Shown here: in pieces, positions 8,774 to 17,678 of the stretch | Position numbering within the stretch: position 1 is the first letter of the stretch | Layout of the letters: each line of letters starts with the position of its first letter | Assembly (NCBI GenBank): GCA_910588495.1 | Contig: CAJUPU010000011.1 | Location: 1 to 64,000 of the forward strand | Length of the DNA stretch: 64,000 bases | From: an uncultured Oscillospiraceae bacterium | GTDB lineage: Bacteria; Bacillota; Clostridia; Oscillospirales; Oscillospiraceae | Reading direction: 5' to 3' | Notes under the pieces: model-generated | What the model saw: the letters and a program-made list of their open reading frames with translations, nothing else | What the model was told of the DNA's origin: nothing | Databases searched by the model: none | Program-made: the position numbers and the translations under genes

Positions 8774-9628
8774 ATGAAGCACATGAAAAGAAAACTGTGT
8801 TCCGTCCTGTCCGCTGTTATGCTGTGCGCCCTGTGCGTGGCCCCTGCCCATGCGCTGGAATACTCCATCGACGGTGCGGACGATTACCTGTTTGGCCGTC
8901 CCACCAGCGACGACACCATCTACGAGTGGGAGAACCCCAACGTGGACAGGAGTAAGAACACCGCCCTCATCCCACCCGGCTTTGGGACGCCCACCAGCTA
9001 TCTGCCCAACTCCGGCGAGTATTTGACGCCCAACCTGGTCCCCGGCGCGCTCAGCGGCGGGCTGGTGAATCAGGTGGGCAGCGTGGGCAGCCCGGATGGA
9101 GGAACCTCCGTGGACGCCTCCGGCAATTACCCCGCCGCCGACACCAGCGTCAGCGTGGACAGTTCCGGCTTTCCCACGGTGAGCGGCGGCAGCTCCACGG
9201 GCGGGTCCGGCACCTCTTTCACTGAGGTCACCAATGGGATGTACCTGGCCAACGGCAGCCTGGGCACCCTGAAGATCCCCTCCATCGGCTTGACAGTGGG
9301 GGTATACGAGGGCACCGGCTCCGCCCCGCTGCTGAAGGGCGCGGGCCACTTTGAGGGCACCAGCATTTGGAGCGGAAATGTCGCCATCGCGGGCCACAAT
9401 CGCGGTGTCCGCAACGACTTCGGCAAGATCCACACCCTGAAAACTGGCGACACCATCACCTTCACCGGGGCCCTCGGCACCAGAAGTTACGCCGTCACCA
9501 GCGTGTCCAAGGTGTCCGTCAACGACACCTCCGGCCTGGGCTCCACCACGGAAAACTGCATCACGCTGTATACGTGCGTGGAAAACCAGCCCGCCTTCCG
9601 CTGGTGCGTCAGGGCCTTGGAGCGGTAA
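8774..9628 (+). CDS. Sortase (class D-like), secreted
   Basis: This 284-residue protein has an N-terminal signal, a long Ser/Gly/Pro stalk to about residue 150, and a C-terminal sortase domain. The catalytic residues are visible: His208 in IAGHNRG, Cys268 in TLYTC, and Arg276 in FRWCV. Sortases cleave LPxTG-like signals and join proteins to the cell wall or to pilin lysines. The adhesin two genes downstream ends in LPKTGY, making it the obvious substrate. The gene follows the lipoprotein by four bases and has AGAAGG upstream of its ATG. Confidence 0.88.
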   Translation: MKHMKRKLCSVLSAVMLCALCVAPAHALEYSIDGADDYLFGRPTSDDTIYEWENPNVDRSKNTALIPPGFGTPTSYLPNSGEYLTPNLVPGALSGGLVNQVGSVGSPDGGTSVDASGNYPAADTSVSVDSSGFPTVSGGSSTGGSGTSFTEVTNGMYLANGSLGTLKIPSIGLTVGVYEGTGSAPLLKGAGHFEGTSIWSGNVAIAGHNRGVRNDFGKIHTLKTGDTITFTGALGTRSYAVTSVSKVSVNDTSGLGSTTENCITLYTCVENQPAFRWCVRALER

Positions 9629-9735
9629 GCATCCCCACCACGCGCTGTTCGGCGAAAGTGTTCGACTTCGGCCTCCGGTTGTGGTAGTGTTGCGGTTGCG
9701 GAACCAAAACACAACCGGATAAGGAGGTCAGCATC

Positions 9736-10461
9736 ATGAAAAAAGGAACAGCCGTCACCTTCGCCGTGGGCGTGTTCGCCGGCCTGGCCCTGTGCGGGTC
9801 CGCCGCCCAGGCGGCCAGCGGCATCACCGCCACCCTCAGTGACCAGCCCATCTACGTGGACGGCCAGCGGGTCCAATTCGAGGCATACGAGATCCACGGC
9901 AATAATTTTGTAAAACTGCGCGACATCGGGAGAGCAGTGGATTTCGCCGTGGACTACGACGGCGGTACCAACAGCGTCCACATCAACAGCGCCCTGCCCT
10001 ATCGAGAGGAGGCGGTCACACCTGCACAACCCCTGCCACCCCTGCCCGCCCCCCAGACCATCGCCGAGGAAAGTGTGCGGGCCGCCCTGGCCGCCCTGCG
10101 GGAACAGTACCCCAACGGTACGGTCTGGCCCTCGCCCTGCCGCTCCGCCAGCGGCGGACCATACGGCGCCAGCAGCCACAGCTGCGCGGGCTGGGCCATC
10201 CTGTGCTCCGATGCCGCCTTCGGGGACCTGCCCTGGCGGCGGGTGGACCGCCCCAGCTGGGAGCAGCTCCGCCCCGGCGATCTGGTGGAGTACGACAACG
10301 ACCTGGGGGGCCATGTGATCGTGGTGGTGAGCAAAACCAGCGATACCATCACTTTCACGGACAGCGGCCCCACCCAAAAGGCATACTGGGGCGGGCAGTA
10401 CCCCCGCTGGTGGCTGGAGAAACAGCCCGGCCTTATCCTCTACACGAGGTATCCAAGTTAA
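9736..10461 (+). CDS. Secreted NlpC/CHAP-like peptidoglycan hydrolase
   Basis: The 241-residue protein has a signal peptide (about 1-26, cleavage after AQA) and a short copper-amine-oxidase-N-like stalk domain (about 30-85, with VKLRDIGRAVDF). A Pro-rich linker leads to a papain-fold domain with probable catalytic Cys150 (SSHSCAGWA) and His193 (GGHVIVVV). Such enzymes open peptidoglycan so that surface or mating structures can pass. AAGGAGG precedes the ATG. It is placed between sortase and adhesin, so the three likely act together at the cell surface. Confidence 0.8.
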   Translation: MKKGTAVTFAVGVFAGLALCGSAAQAASGITATLSDQPIYVDGQRVQFEAYEIHGNNFVKLRDIGRAVDFAVDYDGGTNSVHINSALPYREEAVTPAQPLPPLPAPQTIAEESVRAALAALREQYPNGTVWPSPCRSASGGPYGASSHSCAGWAILCSDAAFGDLPWRRVDRPSWEQLRPGDLVEYDNDLGGHVIVVVSKTSDTITFTDSGPTQKAYWGGQYPRWWLEKQPGLILYTRYPS

Positions 10462-10489
10462 AAAAGATCACTGTTTGCTTACAACGCCA

Positions 10490-10519
10490 AGGCCAGACCG
10501 CAAAAACGCGGCCTGGCCT
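10490..10519 (+). other. Hairpin upstream of adhesin gene
   Basis: AGGCCAG-A-CCGC pairs with GCGG-C-CTGGCCT around an AAAAAC loop, with one A-C mismatch, followed by AACCTTTTATGG. It lies in the 80-base gap before the adhesin start and may act as a weak terminator or attenuator limiting adhesin expression. Confidence 0.5.
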
Positions 10520-10541
10520 AACCTTTTATGGAGGGATCACT

Positions 10542-13500
10542 TTGAAAAACAAATTTGTCCAGCGCGCTATATCCCTGCTGCTGGCGCTGGTGTGCGTTCT
10601 GGGCGCTCTGCCCTTGGCGGCCTTCGCCGCAGGGCTGTCCAGCGCCCCCGGCTCCATCACCCAGAAAAGCAGCGCCTACATGACCATCGGCGGTCGGTCC
10701 GTCCGCTACAAGGCCGCCAGCAGCACCATCAACAACGTGGGCCTGCCCTACGTCTTTAACGAGCAGGTGGATGTACCGGGCTTTGGCTCCACCCGCGCCC
10801 TGTGCGCCTATCAGAAGGGCACCCTGGGCCCCGCCGCCAACGGACAGAAGTGGAATTTTAAGGAGGAGGTCACCCACCCCTCCCTGGTGCTGCTGCTGTC
10901 CTACATTTATTCCCACACCTACGGCAATTTCACGGATGCCGGGAACGCGGTCGCGGCAGAGCACTGGAACCAATACTGGTCCGATATCTGGTTTATGGTC
11001 GCCCAAGCGATGTCCTGGTACTACGAGCATGGCATCCTGAAGGACGTGAACACGGACCGGGAGGGCTTCATCAACCAGGCTGCCGAGGAGTTCGTGGCTG
11101 CCATGCGCCTCTACCACGACACCTACGGCCAGTCCAGCTTCATTAAGGATTGGAGTAAGATCGACATTCACTCCATCATTGACAGCGCGGACGGCGGCAA
11201 AACCGGCAATTCCGCTTACGACTACATCAACGCCGGGGTCAAGCTGATGCAGGAGCACCCGGAATACTACAAAAAGTATCATCTGTGGATCTACGACTGG
11301 GATAAGTCCCAGCCCTGGAAGCTGGCGGGCCAGTCCGGCGTCCCCATGCAACGGCTTCTCATTGCGGTGCCCGATCCCGAGCAGCCCACCATCGACACCG
11401 TCCAGCTCACCGTGAAAAAACTGGAGGCGGGCTCCAACAAGCCCATGGCCGGGGTGACGTTCAAGATCGAGAACGCCAACGACCCCGCCGCCTTCTCCGT
11501 CACCCGAGAAACCGGCGCGGACGGTACCATCACCCTCACGAAAGATGCGGATAACCTCACCGCAGGCCAATATATGATCACCGAGGAGGCCGTGCCCGAG
11601 GGCTATGTGGCCCAGACCGCCTCTCAGCTGGTCACCGTCCTGCCCAACGGCTCCGCCAACAGCGTTTTCACCTTCTATAACGAGCCGGAAAGTCCCGAAA
11701 CTCCCACGCCTGACACCCCCAGCACCGGCACGGGAACGATCAAAAAAGTGGACGCCGACAACCCCACCGTGGGCATCCCCGGCGCTGTGATCCGCATTAC
11801 CAGCGTCAAGCTGGATGATGGCGGCAGCTTCATGAGCGAGTACACCACCAAGGACGGCGGCTACATTCTGAAGGAGGATCTGGACTTCTCCAAACTTGCC
11901 ACCGGCAGCTACATTGCGGAGGAGATCACCCCGCCCGAGGGCTATATTTTGAGCTCCGACGTCAGCAAGGTCAAACAGCCCTTCGTCTGGGATGGGGAGC
12001 ATGACGTGTCCCTGGTTTTTGAAAATTCCAGCAAAGTCAAGGTCATGCTAAAGAAAGTGGACGAGAGCAACGCTCCCCTGGCCGGGGCCATCTTCGTCAT
12101 CCTGCGGGACGGCCAGGTGATTGGCACCGAGGAGACTGGCGCGGACGGCACCATCACCGTGTCCAACGTCAGCGAGGGGTACTACGAATTCCGGGAGGTC
12201 TCCGCCCCCGCTGGCTTCGACTGCGACCGCTCCCCCGTGGGCGTCCATGTGGAGGCCGAGGACCTCCAGGGTGAGCAGACCATCACCGTAACCAAGATGA
12301 ACCATCACAAGCGCGATCTGACCATTCAGAAGCGGGACGCTGAGACAGGCGACCCCATCCCCGGCACCAGCTTTCACGTCCGGGGCGTGAATCTGGGCTA
12401 TGAGAACGATGTGGTGACGGGGGCGGATGGCACCGTTACCCTGTCGGATATGCTTAGTGGGTGTTATGAGGTGGAAGAAACCGACGTGCCCAAGCCCTAC
12501 ATTTTGGACTCCAACAACCGCAAGACCGTTTGGATCGACGCCGCCAAGGACCAGGACGTGGTGGTCGATTTTGTCAACTCCAAGCTCCCCGGCGTCCGGC
12601 TGGTGAAGCGGGACCGCCAGACCAACCAGCCCATCCCCGGCGTCACCTTCAAGATCGAGGAGGTGGACGGAGGCTTTACCGATCAGCGCCAGACGGACAA
12701 GGACGGCATGATCTTCTGGGAAAATCTTCGTCCCGGGGCCTACAAGGTCTACGAGGTGGAGCCCGCTCCTAATTACGTCCACGACGACACCGTTCATGTG
12801 GTGCAGCTGGAGCCGGACCACACCACCACCATCGAGCTCACCAACATCCTCAAGCCCACCCTCAAGGTGGTTAAGGTGGACAGCATCACCCACAGCCCCA
12901 TCGCCAAGGTGAAGTTCCAAATCTGGCGGGGCAGCGACGACACGATCACCGGGGAGCTCAACGACCTGGGCGTATTCCAGACCAACGACAGCGGTGAGAT
13001 CGTGCTGGAGCACATCGACACCGGGTGGTACCGCATCAAGGAGCTGGAGCCCGCCCCCGGCTACACCATCAAGCAGCCAGACACCCAGGATATCTACCTG
13101 AAAGCGGGAGAAACCCATACCGTTCCCTTCGAAAATACTCCAAAAAATTGTATTATAGTCGAAAAGTATGACTCTGTCACCGGCGAAGCCCTGGGCGGCT
13201 GTACCTTCCAGCTCCGCTATCTGGCGGGCAGCAGCGGCACAGGCGGAACCGTGATCGGGCAGAAAGTGACCAACAAAAATGGCGTGGCTATGTGGACCGG
13301 GCTGGAGCCCGGGGCCTACGTCGTGGAAGAAGTGGACCCGGCGGACGGCTACTCCATCATCAACTCCTCCGAGACGGTCTATCTGGCGGACAACGGGGAG
13401 CAGAGCGTGATCACGGTCCGCTTCGACAATATGCCGGACGGACTTCTCCTTGTGAGGAAGGTTTGCGCCACAAATCCCAGCATTACCCTGCAAAACGCGG

Positions 13501-16500
13501 AGTTTAAGATCACTTACGCAGACGGAAGCGTGATCGGCGACTCCAACGGCATCTACCGCACCGACGAGAAGGGCGAGATCCGCATTTCCGGCCTGAAACC
13601 TGGCAAAAGCGTCATCGTCACCGAGGTGAAGGCCCCGGCTGGCTTCCTGATCGACACCCAATCGCAGACTATCCAGATCAAGGAGGGCCGCACCAGCGTC
13701 CTCACCTTTAAGAACCAGCCCCGTGGCAAGCTCATCGTCCAGAAGCGGGACAGCGCCACCAATGCGCCCCTGCCCGGCGCTGAGTTCCGCGTCACCACGG
13801 CGGCGGGCTGCGAGGTTGGCCTGGACGGCGTGATCGGCACGTCCTCCCTGACCCAGAACGGCATTTTCACCACCGACAGCCAGGGCGAGATCCGGATCAC
13901 CAACCTGGCCCCTGGCGCCTACGTGCTGAATGAGATCAAAGCCCCGGACGGCTACGTCATGGACACCCCCAGCACCAACGTGGTCATCGGCCAGGGCGGG
14001 GACACCCAGACGGTCATCGTCAAAAACTCCAAGAAGGGCTCCCTCATCATCAACAAAAAGGACTCCGCCACCGGCAAGCCCCTGGAGGGCGTGGAGTTCA
14101 AGGTGACCACCTCCAGCGGCCAGGTGGTGGCCGATCAGGAGGGAAAGCTGTCCAGCAACGGCATCTATTTCACCAATAAGGACGGCCAGATCGTGATCTC
14201 CGGGCTGAAGCCGGGCACCTACGTGGTCACCGAGCAGCACACTATCCCCGGCTACATCATCCACGAGGCCACCCGCTCCCAGACCGTGGTGGTGGACGCC
14301 AACGATACCCAGTCGCTCACCTTCTACAACGATCCCACCGCCACCCTGGTGATCCACAAGTATGTGGAGGGCACGGAAAATGAGCCCCTGTCCGGCGTGG
14401 CCTTCAAGGTGACGGACGGCAACGGCGGCGCGGTGGGCCCCGACGACGGCATCTATTTCACAGACAAATCCGGCGACATCACCCTCTCCGGGCTGGAGCC
14501 GGGCATGACCGTCATCGCCCGGGAGGTCAAGACCCTGGACGGGTTCGTCCTTGATGGAACTCCCCAGGACATCCAGATCAAGGGCGGGGTGCAGCAGCTT
14601 ACGTTTTGGAACAAGCGGGCGGGCACCCTCGTCGTCGAAAAGAAGGACAAGCTCACCGGCGCGCTGATCCCCGGCGCACAGTTCCAGCTCACCTACGCCA
14701 ACGGCGGGTTTGTGGACAATAACAATGGCCACCTGTCCAGCAACGGCCTGTATACGACAGATGACAAGGGACAAGTCCGCATCGAGGGCATCACCGGCAC
14801 TGTCGTGGTCAAGGAGACCAAGCCTGCCCCCGGCTATGTGATCGACCAGTCCACCCAGGTGCAGACCGTCACCGTGAACCCCATGGATACCCAGACGTTG
14901 ACGTTCCTGAACGAGCCTCTGTGCAGCCTGACCATCACCAAGCTGGACGCAATCACCGGGAAGCCTGTGCCCAACACCCAATTCGTGATCAAGGACGGCA
15001 ATGGGGCCGTGCTGGCCCGCTGCACCACCGGGAAGGACGGCACCGCCACTGTCACCGGGTTGATCCCCGGCACCACGGTGCAGGTCATCGAGACCAAGGT
15101 GCCCGATGGGTACGTCCTCAACACCACGCCCCAGGTCATCACTGTGAAAAACGGCTCCAACGCCCTCACCGGCAGCACCGGGGGCGGCACTGTGACCGTG
15201 CCCGGCGGCAACACCGGCACCGGCACTGGGACCGGCACCGGCACTGGCAACGACATGACCGTGGAGAACGACCGCAAGATGACCCTCACCATCAAAAAGT
15301 ACATCACCGGCACCAACCGGGAGCCCCTGGCCGGGGTGTGCTTCAAGCTGACGGACGGCTTCGGCGCGCCCATCGGGGCCGGGGACGGCACCTACTACAC
15401 CGATTCCAAGGGGGAGATCGTGATCCCCAACCTGGAGCCGGGCACCGTGGTCAAGGCCCAGGAGGTGGCCACGGTGGAGGGCTTCGTGCTCAACGGGGAG
15501 CCCAAGAGCATCACTATCAAATCCGGCAAACAGGCCCCCGAGCTGGTGTTCTGGAATGAGAGGGCCGGGACCCTGGTCATCCGCAAGCTGGACTCTGTGA
15601 CCCAAAAGCCCCTGGCTGGGGTGCAGTTCGAGCTCACCCACCCGGACGGGCGGTATGTGGACGCGGACAACGGCCACCTGTCCTCCAAGGGCATCTTCCA
15701 GACCGACCAAAACGGCGAGATCCGGGTGTCCGTCACCGGCACCGTGGTGGTGAAAGAGGTCAAGACCCTGCCCGGATATTCCATCGACCCGGCCACCCAG
15801 ATCCAGACGGTGGAGATCAACCCGGACGACACGCAGTACCTCACCTTCTACAATTCCCCCGCAGGCAATTTTGAGCTCATTAAAGTGGTGGCGGGGAACA
15901 AGGAGAAGCGCATCCCCAACGTCACCTTTGAGATCAGGCGGGCCGACGATGATGCCCTGGTGGACACCATCACCACGGATAGCGATGGCCGCGCCACCCT
16001 CCAGCTGGATGCGGGCAATTATTACGCCGTGGAAACGGAGTGCCCGAAGGAATTCAAGCTGGACTCCACCCACCACACCTTCAACGTGAAGGACGGCAAA
16101 AACACCACTTTGACGGTGGAAAATAAGGCTTTCTCAGGAATTCTGATCCACAAAACCGACAGTGTCACTGGAAAGGGCATCTATGGTGTTACCTTCTTGC
16201 TCTACGATAACACCAACAAGCCCATCGGTCAATACACCTCGGACAATTCCGGCTACGTCTACATCGAGGACCTGGCGGACGGCGGCCGCTACTACCTGCG
16301 GGAGCTGGAAAACAAGGGCTATATCCCCGATACCCAGATGAAAACGGTCTATGTGAAGGCGGGCGAGACTACCCTCATTGAGTGGAAGAATACGCCCATC
16401 ACCGCCCAGATCCAGATCACGAAAAAGTCCGCCGACTACAACTCCGTCAACGGCCTGCCCGCCGGCACTCTGCTGGAGGGCGCTGTCTTTGAAATTCGGG

Positions 16501-17237
16501 ACAAGGCGGGCAATCTGGTGGACACCATCCGCTCCGACAGCCGGGGCGTGGCCACCTCCAAGCCCCTGCCCCTCTCCCGTTACACCATCAAAGAGGTGAA
16601 GGCTCCGGCCAACTACGGCGTCAGCGACCAGGAGCTGACGGCCTACCTGGAGCATCCCGGCGAGATCGTCCGCTTCGAGGTGACCAATAAGGCCCTGTCC
16701 ACCGGCGTGTCCATCACCAAGACCGGCCCCAAGCAGGCCATGCGCGGCCAGCCGGTGAACTACACCTTCTCCAGCATCGGCAACAATTCCAACGTCATGC
16801 TCACCTCGTTCTATTGGAGGGATACGCTGCCCGCCGAGGTGCGGCTGGACACAGTGGTCACCGGCACCTACAATTTCCCGGGCCGCTACAAGATCACCTA
16901 CCGGGTGAACGGCGGGGAGCCCCGGACCCTGGCGGATAACCTCTCCACCCAGAAGAACTACACCCTGGCGGCGTCCTCCGCCGCCCTGGGGCTGGCCTCC
17001 AACGAGCGCGTCACCGAGATCATGTTCGTGTTCGGCCAGGCCCCGGCCGGCTTCGCCCAGGTGGAAAAGCCCATGCTGAAATGCACCGCGGTGCGGAACA
17101 TGGCCTCCTCCGCCTTCACCAACATCGCCGACGTGGGCGGCGTGCACAACGGGGTCTGGGTCCAGGCCATCAGCCGGTGGGTGACCACCGTCTATGGCAA
17201 GCCCGTCGTGCCCTCCCTGCCCAAGACCGGCTATTGA
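10542..17237 (+). CDS. Thioester adhesin with 18 CnaB modules and LPKTGY end
   Basis: TTG at 10542 (GGAGGG upstream) gives a 2231-residue secreted protein with a signal peptide ending near residue 30. An N-terminal TQxA-like domain follows, in which Cys88 (RALCAY) and Gln155 (AQAMSW) are placed to form an internal thioester for covalent host or cell attachment. Next come 18 SpaA/CnaB modules of about 75-110 residues with EKYD/IQKRD starts and ENTP-like ends, most likely stabilised by Lys-Asn isopeptide bonds. A GTGTGT-rich linker sits at about 15215-15250. The C-terminal domain ends LPKTGY with no membrane span or basic tail. Six modules precede the boundary at 13128; the rest parallels the truncated copy at 1243. 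Probably a mating-pair or host adhesin. Frames extending further upstream overlap the hydrolase gene and are not used. Confidence 0.88.
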   Translation: MKNKFVQRAISLLLALVCVLGALPLAAFAAGLSSAPGSITQKSSAYMTIGGRSVRYKAASSTINNVGLPYVFNEQVDVPGFGSTRALCAYQKGTLGPAANGQKWNFKEEVTHPSLVLLLSYIYSHTYGNFTDAGNAVAAEHWNQYWSDIWFMVAQAMSWYYEHGILKDVNTDREGFINQAAEEFVAAMRLYHDTYGQSSFIKDWSKIDIHSIIDSADGGKTGNSAYDYINAGVKLMQEHPEYYKKYHLWIYDWDKSQPWKLAGQSGVPMQRLLIAVPDPEQPTIDTVQLTVKKLEAGSNKPMAGVTFKIENANDPAAFSVTRETGADGTITLTKDADNLTAGQYMITEEAVPEGYVAQTASQLVTVLPNGSANSVFTFYNEPESPETPTPDTPSTGTGTIKKVDADNPTVGIPGAVIRITSVKLDDGGSFMSEYTTKDGGYILKEDLDFSKLATGSYIAEEITPPEGYILSSDVSKVKQPFVWDGEHDVSLVFENSSKVKVMLKKVDESNAPLAGAIFVILRDGQVIGTEETGADGTITVSNVSEGYYEFREVSAPAGFDCDRSPVGVHVEAEDLQGEQTITVTKMNHHKRDLTIQKRDAETGDPIPGTSFHVRGVNLGYENDVVTGADGTVTLSDMLSGCYEVEETDVPKPYILDSNNRKTVWIDAAKDQDVVVDFVNSKLPGVRLVKRDRQTNQPIPGVTFKIEEVDGGFTDQRQTDKDGMIFWENLRPGAYKVYEVEPAPNYVHDDTVHVVQLEPDHTTTIELTNILKPTLKVVKVDSITHSPIAKVKFQIWRGSDDTITGELNDLGVFQTNDSGEIVLEHIDTGWYRIKELEPAPGYTIKQPDTQDIYLKAGETHTVPFENTPKNCIIVEKYDSVTGEALGGCTFQLRYLAGSSGTGGTVIGQKVTNKNGVAMWTGLEPGAYVVEEVDPADGYSIINSSETVYLADNGEQSVITVRFDNMPDGLLLVRKVCATNPSITLQNAEFKITYADGSVIGDSNGIYRTDEKGEIRISGLKPGKSVIVTEVKAPAGFLIDTQSQTIQIKEGRTSVLTFKNQPRGKLIVQKRDSATNAPLPGAEFRVTTAAGCEVGLDGVIGTSSLTQNGIFTTDSQGEIRITNLAPGAYVLNEIKAPDGYVMDTPSTNVVIGQGGDTQTVIVKNSKKGSLIINKKDSATGKPLEGVEFKVTTSSGQVVADQEGKLSSNGIYFTNKDGQIVISGLKPGTYVVTEQHTIPGYIIHEATRSQTVVVDANDTQSLTFYNDPTATLVIHKYVEGTENEPLSGVAFKVTDGNGGAVGPDDGIYFTDKSGDITLSGLEPGMTVIAREVKTLDGFVLDGTPQDIQIKGGVQQLTFWNKRAGTLVVEKKDKLTGALIPGAQFQLTYANGGFVDNNNGHLSSNGLYTTDDKGQVRIEGITGTVVVKETKPAPGYVIDQSTQVQTVTVNPMDTQTLTFLNEPLCSLTITKLDAITGKPVPNTQFVIKDGNGAVLARCTTGKDGTATVTGLIPGTTVQVIETKVPDGYVLNTTPQVITVKNGSNALTGSTGGGTVTVPGGNTGTGTGTGTGTGNDMTVENDRKMTLTIKKYITGTNREPLAGVCFKLTDGFGAPIGAGDGTYYTDSKGEIVIPNLEPGTVVKAQEVATVEGFVLNGEPKSITIKSGKQAPELVFWNERAGTLVIRKLDSVTQKPLAGVQFELTHPDGRYVDADNGHLSSKGIFQTDQNGEIRVSVTGTVVVKEVKTLPGYSIDPATQIQTVEINPDDTQYLTFYNSPAGNFELIKVVAGNKEKRIPNVTFEIRRADDDALVDTITTDSDGRATLQLDAGNYYAVETECPKEFKLDSTHHTFNVKDGKNTTLTVENKAFSGILIHKTDSVTGKGIYGVTFLLYDNTNKPIGQYTSDNSGYVYIEDLADGGRYYLRELENKGYIPDTQMKTVYVKAGETTLIEWKNTPITAQIQITKKSADYNSVNGLPAGTLLEGAVFEIRDKAGNLVDTIRSDSRGVATSKPLPLSRYTIKEVKAPANYGVSDQELTAYLEHPGEIVRFEVTNKALSTGVSITKTGPKQAMRGQPVNYTFSSIGNNSNVMLTSFYWRDTLPAEVRLDTVVTGTYNFPGRYKITYRVNGGEPRTLADNLSTQKNYTLAASSAALGLASNERVTEIMFVFGQAPAGFAQVEKPMLKCTAVRNMASSAFTNIADVGGVHNGVWVQAISRWVTTVYGKPVVPSLPKTGY
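13128..13178 (+). repeat. Right copy of inverted adhesin boundary segment
   Basis: These bases encode FENTPKNCIIVEKYDSV at the start of CnaB module 7 and are the inverted partner of 4921-4971. The AT-rich stretch CAAAAAATTGTATTATAGTCG stands out in a GC-rich gene. Recombination between the two copies would invert 8.15 kb and swap the downstream 12 modules for the 11 of the left copy. Confidence 0.65.
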
Positions 17238-17247
17238 TCCACCCACA

Positions 17248-17281
17248 GGGGGCCGCCGCAAGGCGGTCCCCTACATTATAA
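17248..17281 (+). promoter_or_regulatory. GNRA hairpin plus CTACATTATA leader element
   Basis: GGGGGCCGCC and GGCGGTCCCC pair around a GCAA tetraloop and are followed at once by CTACATTATAATATAAGGAG and the ssb start. A similar arrangement (GC hairpin, then TTACATTATAT) lies before the repA-like gene at 18937. The shared layout suggests a common regulatory or termination/re-initiation signal of the ICE. Confidence 0.5.
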
Positions 17282-17300
17282 TATAAGGAGTGAAAACGCA

Positions 17301-17678
17301 ATGCTGAAGATCACAGCCACCGGCAACCTGACCAACGACGTGGAGCTGAAGCTGAACGAGGTCACGGGCAAGCCCTACGCCATCCTGCGCATCGCCTCGG
17401 ACCGCCGCTACCGCACCCGGGAGGGCATCCGTCCCACCGACTTCATCTCCGCCAAGGTGCGGGGCAGGCTGGCCCAGCGGTGCGCCGCCTACGCGGTGAA
17501 GGGCTGCAAGCTGGCCGTCTCGGGGGACTTTGAGACCGTCACCTTTGAGGGAGAACCCAACCGTCAGCCCGGTTTTCTCATCAAGGCGTATGACGTGGAG
17601 TTCCTCGGGTCCCCCGAGGTGGCGGAGGCCGCCAACGCCCTCCCGGACCCGGCTGATACCGCCCAGCCCGCAGCCTGA
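17301..17678 (+). CDS. ssb: Single-stranded DNA-binding protein
   Basis: This 125-residue OB-fold protein begins MLKITATGNLTNDVELK, typical of mobile-element SSB, with conserved RYRTREGIRPTDFISAKVRG and the KGCKLAVSGDFE strand. It lacks the long glycine-rich linker and acidic tip of housekeeping SSB and ends in a short Pro/Ala tail. It would coat the transferred strand or replication intermediates. Its stop overlaps the parB start (TGATG), so the two are co-translated. Confidence 0.9.
   Translation: MLKITATGNLTNDVELKLNEVTGKPYAILRIASDRRYRTREGIRPTDFISAKVRGRLAQRCAAYAVKGCKLAVSGDFETVTFEGEPNRQPGFLIKAYDVEFLGSPEVAEAANALPDPADTAQPAA

Noticed and set aside
6733..8868. 711-codon minus-strand frame
   Set aside because: Overlaps the primase-like and lipoprotein genes, which have clear domains and ribosome sites.
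10203..10541. N-terminal extension of the large adhesin
   Set aside because: It overlaps the hydrolase gene in another frame; a TTG at 10542 with GGAGGG and a signal peptide directly after is the better start.
15205..15255. Hexanucleotide repeat (ACCGGC-like) as a phase-variation tract
   Set aside because: The unit is a multiple of three and encodes a Gly-Thr linker, so slippage would change length but not frame.
12048..16076. 1342-codon open frame on the minus strand
   Set aside because: Antisense shadow of the complete adhesin with low-complexity Gly/His/Val/Asp composition.
1243..17237. CRISPR-like repeats in the adhesin genes
   Set aside because: The repeats are long, coding, divergent protein modules, with no short direct repeats and spacers.
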